From the NCBI GenBank assembly GCA_035627615.1, contig DASPLL010000047.1, forward strand, positions 79,038 through 143,037: 64,000 nt of DNA, written 5' to 3'. This document shows, one piece after another, positions 60,984-64,000 of the stretch. The translations under genes were made by a program, and so were the position numbers. The notes beneath the pieces were generated by a model. The model saw nothing but the letters and a program-made list of their open reading frames with translations, was not told the origin of the DNA and ran no database searches. The DNA is from BRH-c25 sp035627615. Lineage in GTDB: Bacteria; Bacillota; Clostridia; Lutisporales; Lutisporaceae. Positions within the stretch are counted from its first letter, which is position 1. Every line of letters begins with the position of its first letter.

Positions 60984-61135
60984 CTATATGTTTTGCACTA
61001 AACATCTTACATTGAATTCAGATGTGCAAAACATTTTCCTTGATTCATATGTTGCATAAAGTCCATTTTTGATAACACAAAATTAGGCACTTTAACTGAT
61101 TTTGTAGTGATAAATCTTTTTTGCAACATATATAT
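60984..61135. repeat. Two foldbacks between DUF1850 and TRAP permease genes
   Basis: First, ATGTTTTGCAC/GTGCAAAACAT (perfect 11-bp arms, ~26-base loop, from 60988). Second, ATATGTTGCA/TGCAACATAT, the arms about 70 bases apart and enclosing a weaker TTTTGTAGTGATAAA-type pairing. These fill the ~200-base gap inside an otherwise continuous transporter set. Confidence 0.65.
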
Positions 61136-61168
61136 CGATTGATTAACTTGAAAAAGAGGAGGGATTTC

Positions 61169-63121
61169 ATGGATAAGGACAAGATTCTTAAGGAACAAGT
61201 ACAAGAATTGGATCTGGATGAAATCATAGCAAAATATGATAAAGAATCGAATTATAGAAAGCTGTCCGGGATACAATTAAAGCTGGTGACTGCCCTTGCA
61301 ATAATGTTTTCGGTGTTTCAGCTATATACTGCCATTTTTGGAGTTCTGCCGGCACAGTTGCAGAGATCGATTCATGTGACCTTTGCTTTTGTCTTAGCGT
61401 ATCTGCTGTATCCGACCAGTAAAAAAATGCCGAAACACAAGATGCACTGGATAGATGTTACCTTAGCTGTAATATCAGGTTTTGTAGGACTTTATTTTAC
61501 TTTCAATTATAATAGCCTGCTTTTAAGAGCAGGGGATCAGACTCCCCTCGATATACTAATAGCTATACTAGCGGTGCTGTTTGTACTGGAAGCGGCTAGA
61601 AGGGTAGTTGGACTGCCGATTGTAATTATAGCAGGTACATTTTTGCTATATGCCAAATTCGGTGCGTATCTGCCGGGTTTTCTGAACCACAGGGGCTATT
61701 CCATTGAGAGAATAGTGAGCCACATGTATTATACAACTGAAGGTATATTTGGAACACCTATAGGTGTATCCTCCACCTTTATATTCCTTTTCATACTATT
61801 TGGAGCTTTCCTGGATAAGACAGGGATAGGCAAGTTTTTCATAGACCTTGCCAATGCTATTGCAGGTAAAGCCGTGGGAGGTCCCGCAAAGGTTGCAGTA
61901 CTGAGCAGTGCTCTGACAGGTACCATATCGGGCAGTTCGGTTGCAAACACCGTAGGGACAGGAAGCTTTACAATTCCTCTGATGAAAAGTCTGGGCTACA
62001 AACCGGAATTTGCAGGTGCTGTTGAAGCTGCTGCCTCAACAGGCGGACAGCTAATGCCTCCGATTATGGGAGCTGCGGCGTTTTTAATGGCTGAATTTAT
62101 AGGAATACCATACGGCTCAATTGCAAAAGCTGCAATAATACCGGCATTGCTTTATTTCACCGGAATATGGATCATGGTTGACCTGGAGGCAAGAAAGACC
62201 GGTATGAAGGGGCTTGAAGAATCAAGACTTCCAAAGCTGGGAAAAGTGCTGGGCGAGAGATGGTTTCTACTGTTGCCCATATTTATCATTGTATATATGC
62301 TTATGAGTGGAACCACTCCGATTAAAGCTGCTCTTTATGGAATATATTCATCGATAGCAGTCGGCATGATAAGAAAAGAAACAAGAATGAACCTGAAGGC
62401 ATTGCTTGAAGCATTGGAAATGGGGGCAAAGGGTGCATTGGGTGTTGCAATTGCCTGTGCTTGTGCTGGTATAATTGTAGGAACCGTAACCCTTACAGGT
62501 CTGGGCCTTAAGATGGGCAACGGATTGGTTGCTTTAGCCGGAGGCCAGCTTCTGCCAACGCTGGTGCTGACTATGATATCGTCACTAATACTGGGGATGG
62601 GTGCCCCAACAACGGCCAACTATATCATTACTTCTACAATAGCTGCACCGGCGCTATTGAAGCTGGGAGTAAACGTATTGACAGCTCACATGTTTGTATT
62701 CTATTTCGGAATAATTGCTGATATCACACCACCGGTTGCCCTTGCAGCTTTTGCAGGCTCTGCGATAGCAAAGAGCGATCCCATAAAGACGGGTATAAAT
62801 GCCAGCAAGCTTGCCATAGCAGCATTCCTGATACCATATATATTTGTTATCAATCCTCAGCTGCTGCTCATAAATACGACAGGCATGGAGATAGTACAAA
62901 TAACAATCACATCATTAATAGGGATGTTTGGTATAGGTATTGCAATGGAAGGCTTTATATTTGGCAAGGTAAACGCTTTGCTGAGGGTAGTATTCCTGCT
63001 TGGCGGACTTGCACTGATAGATCCGGGCTTGTATACGGACATAATAGGAATTGCAGTAATAGGCCTGGGAATAGCTTATCAGTGGTACAGGTACAAAAAA
63101 ACGGCAGCAAACAGCCTTTAA
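61169..63121 (+). CDS. Fused TRAP transporter permease (4TM/12TM)
   Basis: 650 residues from ATG 61169 (GAGGAGGG 6-7 bases upstream). Both TRAP membrane parts are in one chain: small-subunit DctQ-like N-terminus and DctM-like large part with AGTFLLYAKFGAYLPGFLNH, FILFGAFLDKTGIGKFFIDL, GGPAKVAVLSSALTGTISGS, STGGQLMPPIMGAAAFLMAE, GMGAPTTANYIITSTIAAPA and FYFGIIADITPPVALAAFAG. About 15-18 membrane segments. It completes the TAXI-TRAP secondary transporter, powered by Na+ or H+ gradients. Confidence 0.93.
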   Translation: MDKDKILKEQVQELDLDEIIAKYDKESNYRKLSGIQLKLVTALAIMFSVFQLYTAIFGVLPAQLQRSIHVTFAFVLAYLLYPTSKKMPKHKMHWIDVTLAVISGFVGLYFTFNYNSLLLRAGDQTPLDILIAILAVLFVLEAARRVVGLPIVIIAGTFLLYAKFGAYLPGFLNHRGYSIERIVSHMYYTTEGIFGTPIGVSSTFIFLFILFGAFLDKTGIGKFFIDLANAIAGKAVGGPAKVAVLSSALTGTISGSSVANTVGTGSFTIPLMKSLGYKPEFAGAVEAAASTGGQLMPPIMGAAAFLMAEFIGIPYGSIAKAAIIPALLYFTGIWIMVDLEARKTGMKGLEESRLPKLGKVLGERWFLLLPIFIIVYMLMSGTTPIKAALYGIYSSIAVGMIRKETRMNLKALLEALEMGAKGALGVAIACACAGIIVGTVTLTGLGLKMGNGLVALAGGQLLPTLVLTMISSLILGMGAPTTANYIITSTIAAPALLKLGVNVLTAHMFVFYFGIIADITPPVALAAFAGSAIAKSDPIKTGINASKLAIAAFLIPYIFVINPQLLLINTTGMEIVQITITSLIGMFGIGIAMEGFIFGKVNALLRVVFLLGGLALIDPGLYTDIIGIAVIGLGIAYQWYRYKKTAANSL

Positions 63122-63132
63122 TTGAACAGAAG

Positions 63133-63162
63133 AGGAAGAGTGACTATCACTCTTCCTTTTTA
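63133..63162. terminator. Terminator between convergent genes
   Basis: AGGAAGAGTGA, CTA loop, TCACTCTTCCTTTTT; overlaps the end of the minus-strand gene. Confidence 0.85.
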
Positions 63163-63578
63163 GCTTCTTCCACATATTTTTCCTTGTCGGTTTCTATCAG
63201 GGGAAGTACCCGCTGAAGCTCATCCCGGTGAGTGTCAACAAGTCCGTTAATGATCCGCTCCATTTCATCCCGCTCTTCGGTATATTTTATTTTTACGATC
63301 CAGCGCGGGTTATACTCGCCTGAACCGTCCAAAAGCTCCACATCATAGCCGGTGAATATCTCATCGTTGTATAGGTCATATATGCCGTAGTATTGATAAT
63401 CCTCGACATCGGTAGTGGTCAGAGTAAGGTATATGTAGTACTCACCTTCTTCCTCAGCCAGATAAGCATTTTCTATGAGTTCAATGCCGGTGTCGATTTT
63501 GTATGAATCGACCGTCTGGGTAAAAAAGCCTGTCTCGCTGTCTTTCTGCATAAGTACGAGAATGTTGTATTTGTCCAT
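63147..63578 (-). CDS. Conserved-looking cytoplasmic protein, unknown
   Basis: 143 residues, strong AGGAGG site 6-8 bases before the ATG. Acidic alpha/beta protein: ILVLMQKDSETGFFTQTVDS, AYLAEEEGEYYIYLTLTTTD, YQYYGIYDLYNDEIFTGY, RWIVKIKYTEERDEMERIIN. I recall a similar clostridial DUF (DUF6762) but cannot confirm it. No membrane segment. Upstream is word-repeat DNA. Confidence 0.7.
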   Translation of the reverse strand: MDKYNILVLMQKDSETGFFTQTVDSYKIDTGIELIENAYLAEEEGEYYIYLTLTTTDVEDYQYYGIYDLYNDEIFTGYDVELLDGSGEYNPRWIVKIKYTEERDEMERIINGLVDTHRDELQRVLPLIETDKEKYVEEAKKEE

Positions 63579-63595
63579 GAAGATACCTCCTAAAA

Positions 63596-63697
63596 CGTTA
63601 CGAGTTGCGCGTTACGCGTTACGAGTGGGCGGGCATTGCTTCGCAGGCTAATCCCTAGCCGCGAAACGCGAAACCTGTAACCCGTAGCCCGCAACCA
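63596..63697. repeat. GTTACGAGTTGCG word-repeat foldback region
   Basis: GTTACGAGTTGCGCGTTACGC and GTTACGAG are loosely mirrored by CGCGAAACGCGAAACCTGTAACCC and CGTAGCCCGCAAC. Non-coding; same style as the repeats at 20312, 33745, 35400 and 48368. Confidence 0.65.
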
Positions 63698-63799
63698 TAT
63701 CCAATTTCTATACATTTATGATTTATGTTATAATTCATACAAAGCAAACATACAATGTTATTTTAACCATAACAATGGCAAACTTACAAGGAGAATAGG

Positions 63800-63868
63800 T
63801 TGAAAGAAAAAAGAAGAATTTATTGCAAGCAAACAGGAGCACCAGGAACTGCTGCTCTAAAAAGTTGA
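63800..63868 (+). CDS. Possible 22-residue peptide or gene remnant
   Basis: TTG start with AAGGAG 7 bases upstream; reads MKEKRRIYCKQTGAPGTAAL then KS and a stop. Nothing recognisable. It may be a leader peptide or a broken gene start. Confidence 0.25.
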   Translation: MKEKRRIYCKQTGAPGTAALKS

Positions 63869-63886
63869 AGATAATTATTTAGTATA

Positions 63887-64000
63887 TCAGGCCGGTACAG
63901 TAGGAGGGGTAATGACGCAGCCTTCCTTTTCCAATAGTTTTATCGCATTTTTGATATATTCTGCCTTATGACTTTGAAATAGTGCTTCAGGTATTTCAGA
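63887..64000 (-). CDS. C-terminal end of a gene continuing past the window
   Basis: The last 37 codons, reading EALFQSHKAEYIKNAIKLLE then KEGCVITPPTVPA and a TGA. Helical and unrecognised. The gene's start lies outside the window. Confidence 0.5.
   Translation of the reverse strand, partial: SEIPEALFQSHKAEYIKNAIKLLEKEGCVITPPTVPA

Overview
The window comes from a low-to-middle GC, spore-forming anaerobe of the Clostridia. The evidence is a GerP-like spore cluster, a YaaH/SleL-type cortex hydrolase, DUF1657/YetF proteins, two T-box leaders, an [FeFe]-hydrogenase, an EtfA with a ferredoxin head, a sigma-54 promoter and SD-rich, often GTG/TTG-started genes. I cannot assign a species. I saw no tRNA, rRNA, CRISPR array or intact transposase.

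Layout. 1-2016 (minus): tandem cluster of small GerPA/GerPF-like proteins with a GerPC-like coiled coil and a possible sigma-K promoter. 2.1-5.9 kb: RsiV-like domain protein, a broken C69 dipeptidase remnant, dhaKLM and a DJ-1/PfpI protein. 5.9-11.6 kb (minus): NhaC antiporter, M20 deacylase, YtcJ-type amidohydrolase and SARP-type regulator, one apparent operon. 11.8-12.2 kb: a 451-bp MITE-like element with 21-bp terminal inverted repeats and an 8-bp target duplication. 12.3-15 kb: D-2-hydroxyacid dehydrogenase, methyltransferase, PflX-like radical SAM protein. 15.1-20.3 kb: a signalling module of two membrane-anchored sugar-binding proteins around a YesM/YesN two-component pair. 20.3-24 kb: glgA bracketed by direct repeats, a 216-bp foldback element, and TrpB2 under a Trp T-box. 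24-30.8 kb: small sporulation-type proteins, Fur, an EndoQ-like nuclease overlapping an [FeFe]-hydrogenase gene region, zinc alcohol dehydrogenase, DUF1657-YetF. 31-37 kb: pepD, rarD, a DUF3810 protease-like protein, and a LOR/SDH (ornithine cyclodeaminase-type) gene under a T-box whose specifier reads as proline. 37.3-40.6 kb: sigma-54 promoter and an acyl-CoA dehydrogenase-EtfB-EtfA operon. 41.6-51 kb: glycerate kinase, a 1362-aa pyruvate-phosphate-dikinase-like protein without PEP domain, a divergent GAPDH, SerA, an MFS permease. 51-64 kb: PAP2 phosphatase, LysM-GH18 hydrolase, GGDEF protein, NlpC/P60 protein, a GlnK/GlnL-like two-component system next to a TAXI-TRAP transporter.

Themes. 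Three-carbon metabolism recurs (DhaKLM, glycerate dehydrogenase-like enzyme, glycerate kinase, GAPDH-like, PGDH). Intergenic DNA is rich in foldbacks and word-like repeats (CTAGTCGCTAGT, GGGGTACGAGG, GTAGGGGCGATTC), several starting at or just after a stop codon. The most novel candidates are the PPDK-like giant, the dual-binding-protein signalling module, the GerP-like paralogue array, the two MITE-like elements and the proline-type T-box on the ornithine cyclodeaminase-type gene. All functional calls rest on reading the protein sequences by eye; no database search was run.
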